A program made the position numbers and the translations under genes. 64,000 nucleotides of DNA from NCBI GenBank assembly GCA_003254885.1, contig QANT01007525.1:62001-126000 (forward strand), written 5' to 3'. Of the stretch, positions 35,699-47,400 are shown piece after piece. The notes beneath the pieces were generated by a model that had not been told where the DNA came from, did no database searches, and worked only from the letters and a program-made list of their open reading frames with translations. The stretch's first letter is position 1. Each line of letters opens with the position of its first letter. The stretch is from Purshia tridentata (lineage: Eukaryota; Streptophyta; Magnoliopsida; Rosales; Rosaceae).

Positions 35699-37286
35699 TC
35701 ATATTGCTTTTGGTTTTGTACCCTTTTGCTTTGTTTTCACTTTCTTACTTGTTCGGCAATATTTTCTTGTGTGATAGATCATAGATGCCATATCATACTG
35801 TCAAATTTGTCAATCATCATAAATTTGAATAAGAATTTACCTAAATTATCTCACAAAAAAGAATTAAATTGACAGTTTAACAATATATATACCTAAATTG
35901 TTTGACTAACACATAACATTTCACCTCCTTTATTTTTGGTTACGTTATACTTTTGTTATATCAATATGCATCTTATTTATAAGTCTCCAAATTAAATGTA
36001 ATAATGAGCATATTCATGTTCAGTTTCTCCTATTGGAAATTGATACAGCAGCAGGAGGTATATAAATTGTAGATATTTTATGTTCTACACCTGCTAAAAG
36101 TCAGAAGTTTCTCAATTTTATTAGTTATTCCTCACTCAAAAATAAAAAAACATATTACTTATTAACAATTAATATTATTTCTGTGAATTAAGCAATTCAT
36201 GGCCTATGTGATTTATGGTAATTAAAGAGTTAGGTGCAAGTGCAACAAACGATCGACCATAAACATTATTGTCATGGGGATAAACGGCATCATTGTTAAT
36301 GATTATACTAAAATTTAAGACTATATAAACATATTAAAAGGATTACTTATGTTCATACAAAGATTAGTTTTTTTGGACTCCTATAATTATTCAGTTAACC
36401 ATCACCTAATACCGGCCATAACACGGTCTGATCATAGATACCAAATGACTAACTAGCTATAATAATTAGTTGTGCATGGATATACACACAAGAATATATA
36501 AATATATATGGGACCATTGGAAATACCAATTCTCTCCCTTGCATGTAACAAATAAAAAATAATAAAAATAAAGTATCTTTTGTTTTTTCTACGTCGGCCT
36601 TCTAATGAAATAGGGTTTAAAATTCAGAAAATTTGGGGCTACAAATATTAGGTCTAGAAAATTATGTTTGTCGAGTTTGGGGCATATGTCCTCACTATGT
36701 GCCTAGGTAATAATTAATACCCAACATGATTCGAACCACTTTTATACAAGTAATCGATGTGTTAATATCTGGGTAGAACTAGAAGCTCATTAATTACCAG
36801 TTTGGCAACCTATACATATATACAACAAAAGAGGATAGCTAAAGTCAGAGTGGGATGCCACCTGTACATGGTTTATGGAATTAATGAGTATGAGGAGGAC
36901 TGAGGTTGTAGATCAGTGGGGTTTCTCAATGTCTCAATCAATAATGCCGTGTATTTTGGTCATCATGAACAAGGATACTGCCAATTAAGACGTGGCAACT
37001 GACTGCAAATATTGCTTCGTATCCTGTGGGGCCCTCAATTAGATAAAGCAGCTTCTGCATGTGTGGCTTGGATTCATGGGCCACAATAATTACATAAATG
37101 GCACCTGCTACTCTTACCATCTCATCACCTGCTTCAGATTTTACCTCATTGGCTTAATTGGTTTTGTCCTTCAAGCTTATCACAAATTGAAGCAATTCAG
37201 CAACCTGCAGTCTTACATGTTAAAAAGAACCAGGAATATGCCTATATATACACACCTATATCCCTTCCAAGCTTCAAATCATTAGC

Positions 37287-37622
37287 TTACTTTAGCTGCA
37301 TCTTACTTATTAAAATATGCAGAAATAAAGCATATGCAAAGGTGACTTGGACCACCATTTGAGGCACAACTTTCCCAATAGTATGTTCTCTTTCCAAGTT
37401 TGCCTTCACTAAAATAAAAGTAAAACCCTCCTCCCCTTTTTTTTCAATAATATTCTTCATCTCATCTTCCCATGTTCCTGTCCATGGTCGGTCGTACGTG
37501 GCGTTTTCCCATTGGTTGACACCTAATTTGTTAACGAGTCTAAACCATGAACTGTTTCTTACCGACGTGACTTGGAAATATCCCGATTGTTCTGCGAGAA
37601 AAGAACAATCTCTATAATGCAA
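37287..37622 (-). pseudogene. Unrecognised open segment, possible gene fragment
   Basis: About 110 codons are open with balanced composition (for example SSWFRLVNKLGVNQWENA and TYDRPWTGTWEDEMKNI) and end MVVQVTFAYALFLHILISK, a hydrophobic segment. There is no ATG at the start; the segment follows an AG that could be a splice acceptor. I recognise no family. It may be the last exon of a decayed gene, or chance. Confidence 0.25.
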
Positions 37623-37943
37623 GTAAAGCTGCTTAAAGCCCCAAAAAAGAAAAAGTCACACAAACCCGTCTTTCGAAATTAAAAACCAAAAAATAAAGAA
37701 AAGTTTGTACAGTTGATCAAATCAAATCGCTAACCACAAATTTGTTGATCGAAATGGTTTACTGATATTTTATTTATTTGAATTTTTTTTATTTCAAACA
37801 AATAAGATATTAACATTTACAAGATCGATACACAAATTCAATAAATAAATTTAATGATCAAATCTAGAATTATCGTAAAATATAATTAAAGGGGATGGGG
37901 TTTTATATTATAAAATAAGAAAGAAATTCATATATAGAGTCCC

Positions 37944-37951
37944 TATATAAA
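37944..37951 (+). promoter_or_regulatory. TATA box of the small membrane-protein gene
   Basis: TATATAAA lies only 3 bp before the ATG at 37954, so transcription should begin downstream of that ATG, near 37975. This makes the second in-frame ATG at 38053 the more credible start. Confidence 0.5.
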
Positions 37952-38052
37952 CCATGTTCGCTTCACAACTTTTCTTCAGAAAATGTAGACCAGTTCATTC
38001 CAGAAAAAACACACAAACACAAAGCCTTCACGAACTGCTATTTACAGTAAAC

Positions 38053-38424
38053 ATGACTAAGTACTACAACGACAACTACTATTCTTACTGGGACTACTTC
38101 TCCATCCCTCTTCACCTTGGCTTCTTCATTTCAATCCTTGTCTTCATCTTGGGTTTCACATGGTACATAAACTATGAGTCCAAGTTTGAGGACTTCATCA
38201 TTCATGTCAAACTCTTCCTCCTGATTGTTCCCATACTTCTGCTACTTCTCATCCACTGCTTGTCGGATGGCTTATCGTTTTGGCTGCCGTTTCCGGAGAG
38301 GGACTCGCTACATAGAGCCGGAGGGTCGCCATGGGGAGTTGCACTTGTGCTTGTGTTTCTTTTGTTCATGATCTCTTACCAGTCTTCTTTTCAGGAACGT
38401 TGGTTTCCTTTACTAACTAGATGA
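38053..38424 (+). CDS. Small plant membrane protein with HRAGGSPWGVA motif, copy A
   Basis: From MTKYYNDNYYSYWDYFSIPL the protein has 123 residues. It shows three hydrophobic segments (about 17-37, 52-70 and 92-112) and a short loop containing ERDSLHRAGGSPWGVALVLV before the last helix, ending in a short tail after ISYQSS. The same loop and last helix occur in the convergent gene at 40270-40617, so this is a family, not a chance frame. The frame is open 33 codons further upstream to an ATG at 37954, rejected because the TATA box abuts it. No biochemical function is known to me for this family. The invariant loop suggests a binding or assembly role, which is inference. Confidence 0.8.
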   Translation: MTKYYNDNYYSYWDYFSIPLHLGFFISILVFILGFTWYINYESKFEDFIIHVKLFLLIVPILLLLLIHCLSDGLSFWLPFPERDSLHRAGGSPWGVALVLVFLLFMISYQSSFQERWFPLLTR

Positions 38425-40269
38425 TCATCATGGTTATGATTTAGAGCATATAAAAAATGGGTCTTAATATTTGTATCAGTAGTAGGTTTACACTAAAGCT
38501 TGGCTTTGCCTTGTTCTTTTTAGCTTATATACAAAACTGGCTGCTGCTAATTAGTTAATTGCTCTTGTTTTGAATATTGTATTGTAAGTAACTAAGTATC
38601 TTGGTGTTTAAAGAAATAAATGTCTTTCTATGTACGTAGTATATATGTACTATACTAGTTATGTGTTTTATGGTTGTTTGTATACATATGATGAGATCTT
38701 CCACTTATATATGAAGCCCGTTATATAATTTTTTTTATCAGATCCAGTACTTCTTCTCTCGCAACATGCATATGAATTTTATTGTTGAAATCCACATATA
38801 AACATGATTGGTATATACAATGGGTACATACAAAAATGCCTCTTATATTAATCCATGATTTCCAGGAGATTGGTGGACTGTGAAGTGTGCCTAAATCCTA
38901 ATCCATGGCTAAGATATATCATATTATAACGTGAAGGATGATGTTCCTAAGTCCTAACTTCCCATACTCCTTCACTTAATTAGGATATGCTTCAACCCCT
39001 TACGCAAGCAAAAACAGGTGTATTATTAACCATGAGAAGCTAATGACATTGATGGTACATAATGAGATGAGATGAGATGAGACCGCTGTGTGTCTTTGGA
39101 AGTAGTTGGAATTAGAAAGGTGGCCATTTTGATGCAAACTACTTACCAAAGGTTTGGTACATTTTCAAGTAAAATATGGACCTAACCAGAGTTAAGATTC
39201 CCCTTTTTCTTCAAAACTCTTAATAATAAATTGATTATGAGCAATTAAACACTTCCCGAAATATAAAACAGAGTGAGAGCGATGACAATTCTCCTCTCAT
39301 AGCACGTGGCCGAGGCGTCAGTCGCACGTGACTTTTGGCAATAAACTGTGCACCGAGTCCAAGCAGTCCCACCGCCCACGAGAGCCGTACGGAAGGTCAG
39401 GTCAACAGAGATTGTATAAGCGAACCATACGCATACTGCACCGGCGTGGTATGAGCTGGTTCAGAGCATGGCCATGGTTGCATTTTTAGGGTGAATTAAA
39501 CAAAACACTTTTGGGTATTTGGTATTAAGCTAATTATTAGATGTTCAAGACTAGGTAGAACCATTAATGGTGTCTTATCCTCTAGAAGCTACTTTCATTA
39601 TTGGGGATCAAAGCCTACATTCTGACCAATTGAAATTTACTTGTCCATTATTCAAAGTTATAGGTTTCAAATTTAATGGTCCATCATTCAACCAACCTTC
39701 TTCAGAGTATTATTTCTTCATTATTCAACCAAGGCTTAGGCTACAATATATGTTCATTTCTTTTCTTTCCTTTTTTTTTTTCCAAGTTTTTTTCTCTCTT
39801 GGGAAGGTGGGGTTTAAGTTTGATTTGTTGATGGTAAGAATGGTAATGATATGGAAGAAGTAATACTGTGGCAAAATTGTTTGAAGAAAAAGCTGATTTT
39901 TTTTTTTTTAACAAGTGGATTCTAACAGTTGTCGTGCTGAAGAATTGTCATACAAAGCTTAGAAACACTAGAAATTATTATAACTTTTGGTTAAAAGCGC
40001 TCAGAAAGTATCAAATCAGAAAGTTAAATTTTGGCAAACATAATTCATCTCCCAGCTTCTCTGTTCAAGATCCAGCTCTGTGATTGTGGGGAAGCAAGTA
40101 AAACAGTTATCAAGATTATGACTAATGATGGAGTAATTACAAATATATCACATCCTGTCCACTTAATTTTCCATAGAAAAAGATCGCCATAAAATGGATG
40201 TGAAATCACACAAAGGAGAAGCTAACATCATTATATATTCATACCTGCCTTTTAAACAAAGACATTAAG
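38425..40269. other. Intergenic spacer between convergent membrane-protein paralogues
   Basis: It holds 3' UTRs, an AGATG run near 39064-39080 and a GC-richer island at 39290-39470 with two G-boxes. It also contains the 26-nt segment 39008-39033 that is repeated in a CMT3 intron. No gene is supported; frames at 39567 and 39868 look like chance. Confidence 0.55.
39303..39330. promoter_or_regulatory. Paired G-boxes (CACGTG)
   Basis: CACGTG occurs at 39303-39308 and 39325-39330, 22 bp apart, in a GC-richer island with GCGTCAG between them. Such pairs are bound by plant bZIP and bHLH factors. No gene start is adjacent on either strand, so the target is unknown. Confidence 0.35.
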
Positions 40270-40617
40270 CTAGAAAAGAAGGCCATGCAAGGAAGGCTGG
40301 TAAGATATGAGGAGGAAAAGTAGTAGTAGTACAAAGGCCACACCCCAAGGTGACCCCCCAGCTCTGTGGATGGCTCTGGGTTCAGACCCTGGAATGCCAA
40401 TGCTAACTTGGCTGCCTGTGGAGAGCCAATGAACTGCAATCACTATAAGCAGAGGAGAAATTACCAGCAAACGTTGCAGCAGCTCAGATACCGTGGCCAT
40501 TACTGAGTCATAAATAACATAACCCACAAATCCAGAAATGAGCGTCATTGTAGCTATTAGGAGCCAATTCTCTGAGAGACTGAAACGCAAAGAACTTGAT
40601 CTGGGAGCAGAAGCCAT
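40270..40617 (-). CDS. Small plant membrane protein with HRAGGSPWGVA motif, copy B
   Basis: The 115-residue product MASAPRSSSLRFSLSENWLL has three hydrophobic segments and the diagnostic RAIHRAGGSPWGVAFVLL followed by LISYQPS, the same loop-plus-helix as the gene at 38053. It is longer than copy A between the second helix and the loop (SQVSIGIPGSEP). It converges on copy A with 1.8 kb between them. The N terminus (serine-rich, basic) could be a weak organelle or membrane signal. Function is unknown; the call as a real gene rests on the shared motif. Confidence 0.82.
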   Translation of the reverse strand: MASAPRSSSLRFSLSENWLLIATMTLISGFVGYVIYDSVMATVSELLQRLLVISPLLIVIAVHWLSTGSQVSIGIPGSEPRAIHRAGGSPWGVAFVLLLLFLLISYQPSLHGLLF

Positions 40618-41657
40618 GAGCAACTAAGTGGCTAAGTGTTCAGAGAGTGAAGCTTGTGGAGTGAGTGGGATTGGAAGGACACAAGTAAATGGCCCTATGC
40701 AAGTCCTGTTTTGTATTATTCTTCTGGACTTAGCAGATATTATTCAGCAGGATAAATAATTGAGACTGCACTGTTGTAACTTTTGTACCATTTTGGCGTT
40801 TTATAACAGAGGGAATAATTCACCAAGTCTAAGTTGCAATTTAATCCTCACATGTGAAAGCATGTGATCAGGGATTGAACTACTCACCAAATAGTGTTTA
40901 CCGAATGTGGGGGCAATGCCGGAATTTCACAAGACTCTCATATGGGCACTGACTGCACAAATTAGAAGTGGAAACTCTAAATAGTATGCATAAATATGTC
41001 ACTGCAAAGAAAAATTTCGGTTCCCATCATAATTCTCACAAGTGGGTAGGAAGTGCGATGCTCCATATGCCTGAAAGTACCACACGAGTAATAAAAATAG
41101 GTTTAGCAACTAAAGCACCGAAAATGTATGAAGTCATTCACCAGAATCACTACCATTGCTAGTGATGCACCCAAAGCAGACTTTTGCATGTCCTAAAGGG
41201 GACAAATAGGCAACTTGACAAAATGGAATTTATCTGAATGCATCATGTCTGAAATGAATAGTTCAGCAACTTTGTGTCTTACCATTAGTGTGAACTTCCG
41301 TAACATACACCTAGAAGTACCTTTTTTTTTGTTGGTCTAATATGCTCTTAACCTACTGGGCGCGCAATTCCCATAAGCTCCCTAAACCCCAATTTTCTGG
41401 TTGCTGTATCCAACATTGTTCAAAAAAAGAAAAGAATAAAGAACCCTATCCTTACTACTCACTGTCACTGGTTACACTTCTCACCATCCAATTCCACATT
41501 TGAATACTCTATCACTTACTTACCTTCTTTGACCAGTTATTCATATACATCTTTCTTCGACGCTCTTTTTTTTCCATTGGCGGCCTTGTTCATCCCCTCT
41601 TTTCGAAAATATTCAATCTTTAGCCTCCTGGAATCAAAACTTACCCTACAGCCCCGT
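40618..41657. other. Intergenic region, nothing recognised
   Basis: This is the promoter side of copy B and the 3' flank of the PPR gene. A T run near 41321 is followed by GTTGGTC but without flanking repeats. No gene or repeat is supported. Confidence 0.6.
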
Positions 41658-43504
41658 TTACAATACCTTCAGCAGACCACCACCCACCTCCACCCAACTG
41701 CACCCAGGAACCTTTACCAAACCCTTTTGTTTCATGGATACTCGTAGATCAGCAGCATCATTCCAACAACCAGAAAGAGAAGATACATTAGCAGCAAGCA
41801 CATAGTTTGCTCCCAGGTTAGGCTCTGATGTGAGGAGTTTTCTGAGTTTATCATCTAAAGTAAGAACCACGCCATGGTTCCTACAAGCACCCAAGAAGCT
41901 CCGTAGTATAACTGAGTTAGGCTCCATTGGCATTTTTTTGATAATCTCATAGGCTTCTTCAATCAGACCAGCTCTTCCAAGCAAGTCTACAAAGCATCCA
42001 TAATGTTCCATTGTTGGTTCAATATTATATGTTCTCACCATCTGATTGAAATATTGTCGACCCGTACAAACGAGGCCTAAGTGGCTACAGGCTGACAAGA
42101 TGGCAGAAAATGACATGCTGTCTGGCACCAACCCAGTTTGTTCCATGTGGGTAAACAATGAGATGGCATCCTTTCCGCATCCATGATCTGCAAGACCAGA
42201 AATCATAATTGTCCAAGACTGCAAATTCTTCTCGCGCATTGAATTGAAAATTTGGAAGGCTTTCTCAACGTGCCCACACTTAGAATACATCTCAAGGAGA
42301 GCAGTTCCCAAAGCAACATCTATCTCAATGAAATTGGTAATAATATAGCAATGAATGGACTCCCCTGTTCTAATATTGAGAAGATGGGTGCAGGCAGCGA
42401 GCAAGCTCACCAAAGTGACTGAATTTGGTTTTTCATTCACTAGCTTCATGTCTTGAAAAACCTTGAAGGCATCCAATGGATAGTTGCTACAAACAAAAAA
42501 ACAAAGAGAACAAAATATGAGTGATAATATACTGGGTTTAGGAAAAGTTATTTTGCTCGAGCCATGAAGAATGCCTAGTCAACAAAATAGATTCAAACTT
42601 GACTAGACAATTTTAGTCGCATGCATAAACTTTTATGTAACTCAAATAAGAATGCATTGGATAATTGTTCAAGAATCATACAAATGATAGATATGTTAGT
42701 TGGCCCTAATGTACAATTCAAGCTTAACAACCAAACGACAACTTGTCAATTTGGTCATAACAAAAAATTAGATGGAACAGAAAACGCATGCAAATCAGGA
42801 ACCAAAAAGGATTTTTTGGTTCAATGTGTAATGTGTGATAAAACATCTATGAATGTAATAACGTATATAAGAATGCCAGAAATTATATGCTACAAAGTGC
42901 ATAGTATCAAGCACACCTTGCAACCAAAATAAAGCTAAATAATTTGAACAAACAGAGGCGCGTACCAAGCTACATATCCAGCAATCATAGAGCTCCAAGA
43001 AACTACATCTCTTACAGGCATTTCATCAAACACCCGCCTTGCAGGCCCGATAGCACCACAAGCAGCGTACATCCTCAAAAGGGTATTCCCTATATATCGA
43101 TCCGAATCAAAACCCATCTTCACAATCAGAGAATGCACTGACCCACCAATGCCAACCATGGAACATCGACCGCAGGCTTTCAAAACAAAAGGGTATGTAA
43201 AATTGTCAGGTTTAAGGCCAACACTGTGCAGCTTAAAGAAGAGCTTGAGCGATTCAAGTGGACTGGAGCTCTTTGCAAAAGCTCTGATAATCGAATTCGA
43301 AGCAAAAAGTGGTGGAGTATTGGGTATATGATGAAATACCAATTTGGCAAAGTCTAACGAAATCGAGCACGCAGCATATATGTAGTGAGAGACGAAGTTG
43401 GGGTTGTGATCAAGAGCGGATTTGAGGATCTGAGAGTGGAGTTGGAGAAGATGTGTGGCAGAAGTTGACCGTTGGATGAGGGCTTGAATTTCGCGGGAAA
43501 TCAT
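41658..43504 (-). CDS. PLS-class pentatricopeptide repeat protein (E type), 2 exons
   Basis: Exon 1 is 43504-42966 and exon 2 is 42486-41658, with a 479-bp GT-AG intron that splits a Cys codon; the product has 455 residues. Consecutive PPR motifs are visible: HSQILKSALDHNPNFVSHYI, FASNSIIRAFAKSSSPLESL, VGLKPDNFTYPFVLKACGR, then DRYIGNTLLRMYAACGAIGP, RDVVSWSSMIAGYVA, VALGTALLEMYSKCGHVEKA, NLQSWTIMISGLADHG and LVPDSMSFSAILSACSHLGL. The end (EPNLGANYVLAANVSSLSGC, VPGCSWVEVGGGLLKVL) is an E domain, with no DYW domain. Such proteins bind specific organellar RNAs and usually act in C-to-U editing with a partner supplying the deaminase. Most PLS genes lack introns, so the intron is somewhat unusual. 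No clear transit peptide is visible. Confidence 0.88.
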
Positions 43505-43609
43505 GACACAATTCAGAATAAATGTCTAAGGTCCAAGGATGTTATTTTTTATTTTTGTTATTATACTAAAACTCTATTTTTTCACAATCTCAGCCATTCG
43601 CCAAGTAAA

Positions 43610-43619
43610 ACGGCGCCGT
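43610..43619. promoter_or_regulatory. ACGGCGCCGT palindrome in a divergent promoter
   Basis: A perfect 10-bp GC palindrome lies in the 218-bp gap between the PPR start (43504, minus) and the small gene start (43723, plus). Its location suggests a shared regulatory site. No factor is assigned. Confidence 0.3.
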
Positions 43620-43722
43620 CGCTCCTATGACGAGTATATTTATAAATCTTCACGGCTCCACCTTTGAGTGAGAATAGAAGTTTTAACCGGAAGAGAGAAA
43701 ATAAGAAAGAAAAAAGGAGGCA

Positions 43723-44048
43723 ATGAAAGCTTTAGACTCAGAGATTCCAATGAAACCCAGCAACAGTGCTGCCCAGGCCAAAGAGAAGCCCGCCAAACCT
43801 CCTTTCGTTCCAGCCAAAGACGACACCAAACCAGTCCTCCAAGACCCAGTACTCTCTCTCTCTCTCTCTCTCACATTTTTGAAAAGTTTTTTATTTTATT
43901 TTAGGGTTTAATTGATTTTAATGTTTGGACTTCTTTTGTATGTGGTTGGCAGATACTGAGGTCCGACCCGATTGAGACAGAGGAAGCTGTGCTTCGGCTG
44001 CCAACCTTTCCTATTGCCGGATCAAATCCTCAACGCAAAATGACTTGA
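43723..44048 (+). CDS. Conserved small plant protein of unknown function, 2 exons
   Basis: Exon 1 is 43723-43848 and exon 2 is 43953-44048, joined in phase 0 across a 104-bp intron that begins GTACTCTCTCTC; the product has 73 residues. It starts MKALDSEIPMKPSNSAAQAK, is rich in Lys and Pro (EKPAKPPFVPAKDDTKPVLQ) and ends DPILRSDPIETEEAVLRLPT and FPIAGSNPQRKMT. It has no membrane segment or signal and looks intrinsically disordered. The clean splice, the polypyrimidine stretch and the ordered exon 2 support a real gene. It is divergent from the PPR gene and probably shares its promoter. The function is unknown to me. Confidence 0.7.
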
Positions 44049-44419
44049 ATTGTTGTTTTTTGAGAATTTCATAGAGAATGATAAGTGATCAATGAAACTA
44101 CATGTTTCAAGATTTATGTTTCTGTACCATTTTCTTTGTTATGTGTAAAAGACCATCCTGAATCATCATTCTAATGTTCATGTTCATGTTTAGTAGAAAT
44201 CATTGTGCTGGTGTCCTTAAGTTTAGTTTTTTTTTGGGTCAAGACTCGAGTATAAGCAAACCATGAATATAGATACATTAAATGATATTTTCAAGAATCA
44301 AGAATCAGTAACATAAGAAATAAATTAGCTGAGATTCTCAATAACAATTGCAGAGTACAAGAATGGGCTCAATCAACAATATACAACAATAGAGTTGACA
44401 AGAAACCAGTTGATAATAA
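44049..44419. other. Short convergent-gene spacer
   Basis: It holds the 3' ends of the small gene (plus) and the chromomethylase (minus). A T(9)GGGTC stretch near 44228 resembles the insertion signature but lacks flanking repeats. Confidence 0.6.
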
Positions 44420-47400
44420 TTAAGCATCATCTTCCGATGATGCAGCAAGTGGCTCTGGAATGGGGAACTTGGGAGGCAACCGAAACAATGGTTCTTCGCC
44501 AGCAGAGCCTTTAAGAGCAAGGCCCAATGCATATCCCAAAGCACGTGCAACCGGAACAGCAACAGCGTTTCCAACTTGAATATACCTGAATCAATTACAA
44601 ACACGAGGTAAAACCACTCATAGCATTCGCAATAATACAATTTTCTACCCCTAAATTCAATTACATAATAGTACCTTTCTTTAACTGGTCCAACAAGCTT
44701 ATAGTAATCTGGGAACCCTTGAATCCTTGCATTCTCACGAATTGTCAGCACCCTATTTTGATTAGGATGCAAAATTGCCTGCAAAGTACAAAATTCATAA
44801 ATAACTATTTCTAACAGCATGTACATATGAAACACAATGAGGTGGTGTATACCTGATTATGGGGTTCGGCTCTTGTAACAACTGTGGGCACAATTTCATC
44901 CCACCACAACCGTGCGAAAGGCCTACAATATTTTACAAAGACAGAAATGAGAATATTTAAGATAATGTTAAACCTTGTGCAACAAAAAAAAAAAAAAAAA
45001 CCTTACTTTGATGAACTCCCCTTTACAAAAGTCATTGCGTACTCCGGCACCTATCATTACAATATCAATATCATGAGATTTACATAACAAAATTGAAAGA
45101 AATGTTCCAAGGATAAGAAAATTAAACCACCAAAAGATTTACCAAAGGCTTCCCGGATTCCAAATACACTCTTTCTACATCAGGATCCCACTCAACTTTG
45201 TTATCAGGACGGACACGAACACCAGGTAGGTCTCTGAAGTTTCCACCCTAATTTAACAAATATTAAATTCATCAATATTTGTGACCACAAGATTTAACTA
45301 AATCACAAAACAAACATACGGCCATGGTTTTTTAATGATAAAGAACTTAAACCTTTTTCTGAGGGATTTGACAAACACGGGCATAATCGTCTGCATTCAA
45401 CTCTAAAGGACGATGATCATATAGCACCGTATTTAAGGATTCAATATTTGCAGGTCCCAATAAAGCTGTATAAAAACCAACAAAGAAATAGACTATTTAG
45501 AGTTTATAAATACACGACACCTTCTCACTTTCTAATACATTAATTATTACCTTTATTATTTTTCCTATATTTATCGACCCTAAAAAACAAAAACAAAAAA
45601 CTGAGACAAAAGTCCATGAACCAGCAAAACTTCAACACTTTATTGCTGGGGCATGCACCTTAAATTAAACTTCCAACATTAGTTTAATAGAAGCATATGC
45701 CAGCAATACATTATCTAACCAAGAAAAACATTAAAGGACATGGTTAAATTGCAATGAATTCAATACTTCTGATCCCCCTCAATTATATATCAAAACTATC
45801 TTACCATCTTTGCTTAGTCTGATAAGTCTCTGAAACTCTTTCTGGGGAGGTTTTACATAGGGCATCTCATCCCGGTGTTCATTATTCTCAACCTAATAAA
45901 CCATGACAGATAAAATATAAGTACACAAAAAAGTTGGAGGAAAAAAACACAGAAAAAAAATATATATATAGGAAGACTTTACAGCAGGAAGGTCAGAAAT
46001 TGCATCCTCCAACAAAAGCTTTCTTTCTAATTGAACGTCATGGCCTTCATCATAAGCAACAGTGTTCGTCTGCATTTTTTACACATTGTTTTAATACAAA
46101 ACCATAAACAAGTTTAAATGTAAACCAATTAAAGTCATACCTCAAATTCAGTTGGAATAACACCCCTTACAACAACATCGTTTGTCGGAAGTGGGTATTG
46201 AGGCAATTTCTGCAAAAGTAACTCCATTAGGCCATAAGATGAAACCAGAAAATTAATAAAAGGTAAAAATTTAACTAGAATACCTCTGTAGGACGTGCCC
46301 CCCAAATAAAAACACGCATGCGAAATTGGGGAAGTCCATATGCACCTGCGGCCAACATACCCATCCGAGCTTGATAGTTCATAGCAACAAGACGTCCCAA
46401 GGCATACCGTCCAAGGAATCCATCAGCGAATTTTACAAGATCCACTACATTTTCCATCAGAACGTATTTCGGCCGAAGGTATTGGACTAAATCCATAAAA
46501 ACAAGTAGTTGTTTGTTTTTCTCATCTTCTAAGGGATTATCTTTGTTCCTAAACCTATTGAACCCACTAATTCCTTGGCAAGGAGGCCCCCCACACACAA
46601 CATCAACATCACCCTATATGAAGAGCAACAATAAAAAAATAAATCAATCAGTGGTGACAATTATTAAAATTAAAAAACCGCAAATACTAAATCGAAGATT
46701 AAGATGGAAAATTATAAAAACTTACAGGTAAAGGCAATATTTTGGCTGCGTAACCTTTAGAAACAAACTCGTGCATCGCCTTCCTACATTCACTGTTTGA
46801 CAAAGATGCATGAGCATAATTCATTAAGCGAACAACCAAACATCAAAAAAGGTATTGACACACATACATGCACAGAAAGCAAGTGGCATGGAATATAATA
46901 ATTGTGATAGTGGCATATACCTCAGTCCATCAATTGGCTCCCAGGTGTCATCATCGGACCCATAATTCTTCCAACGAATCTACACAACATACATCACGAA
47001 ACATTTTATTCGGTCCCATGAGAAGAAAATCACTTTGGAATTGATTGGTAATCAATAAATTTCTGAAGACTACTAAAAAACACACAAAAATAAAGATGTT
47101 AATGAATGAAAGATTGAATCCAATGAAGTTTCTCATAGCTTTTATACATTAACAGCGATCTAATAGTTTTAGATTATTTCCATTTTCCATCTTCATTAAA
47201 TATTATCTAATATAGAGACGAACACAAACTTTATGCCTCATGCGTGAATAAGTATACTTTACATCACTATAACCAAAGGAAAATCTTAAGTAGCCTGTAA
47301 AAAAGAGGATTAATCCATAATCAATACTTGCACACTGAAATTTACAAGCATCATTCATTTAGAAACAATACTTGCACACTGAAATTGACAAGCATCATTC

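Larger units (their letters stand above)
35699..38052. other. Intergenic region, with one unexplained open frame
   Basis: No recognised gene is present. A minus-strand open segment at 37287-37622 has normal-looking amino acid composition and is reported separately. A second minus-strand frame at 36938-37120 is short and unsupported. Confidence 0.5.

Noticed and set aside
39567-40083. Two plus-strand frames
   Set aside because: Rich in Phe and Lys from T and A runs, no motif, and no plausible splice partners.
41321-41340. T(10)GTTGGTC near the PPR 3' side
   Set aside because: Resembles the insertion signature, but no flanking direct repeat could be found, so it was not counted.
41529-41747. 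Plus-strand frame of 72 codons at the end of the PPR gene
   Set aside because: Overlaps the PPR coding end on the opposite strand and resembles no protein.
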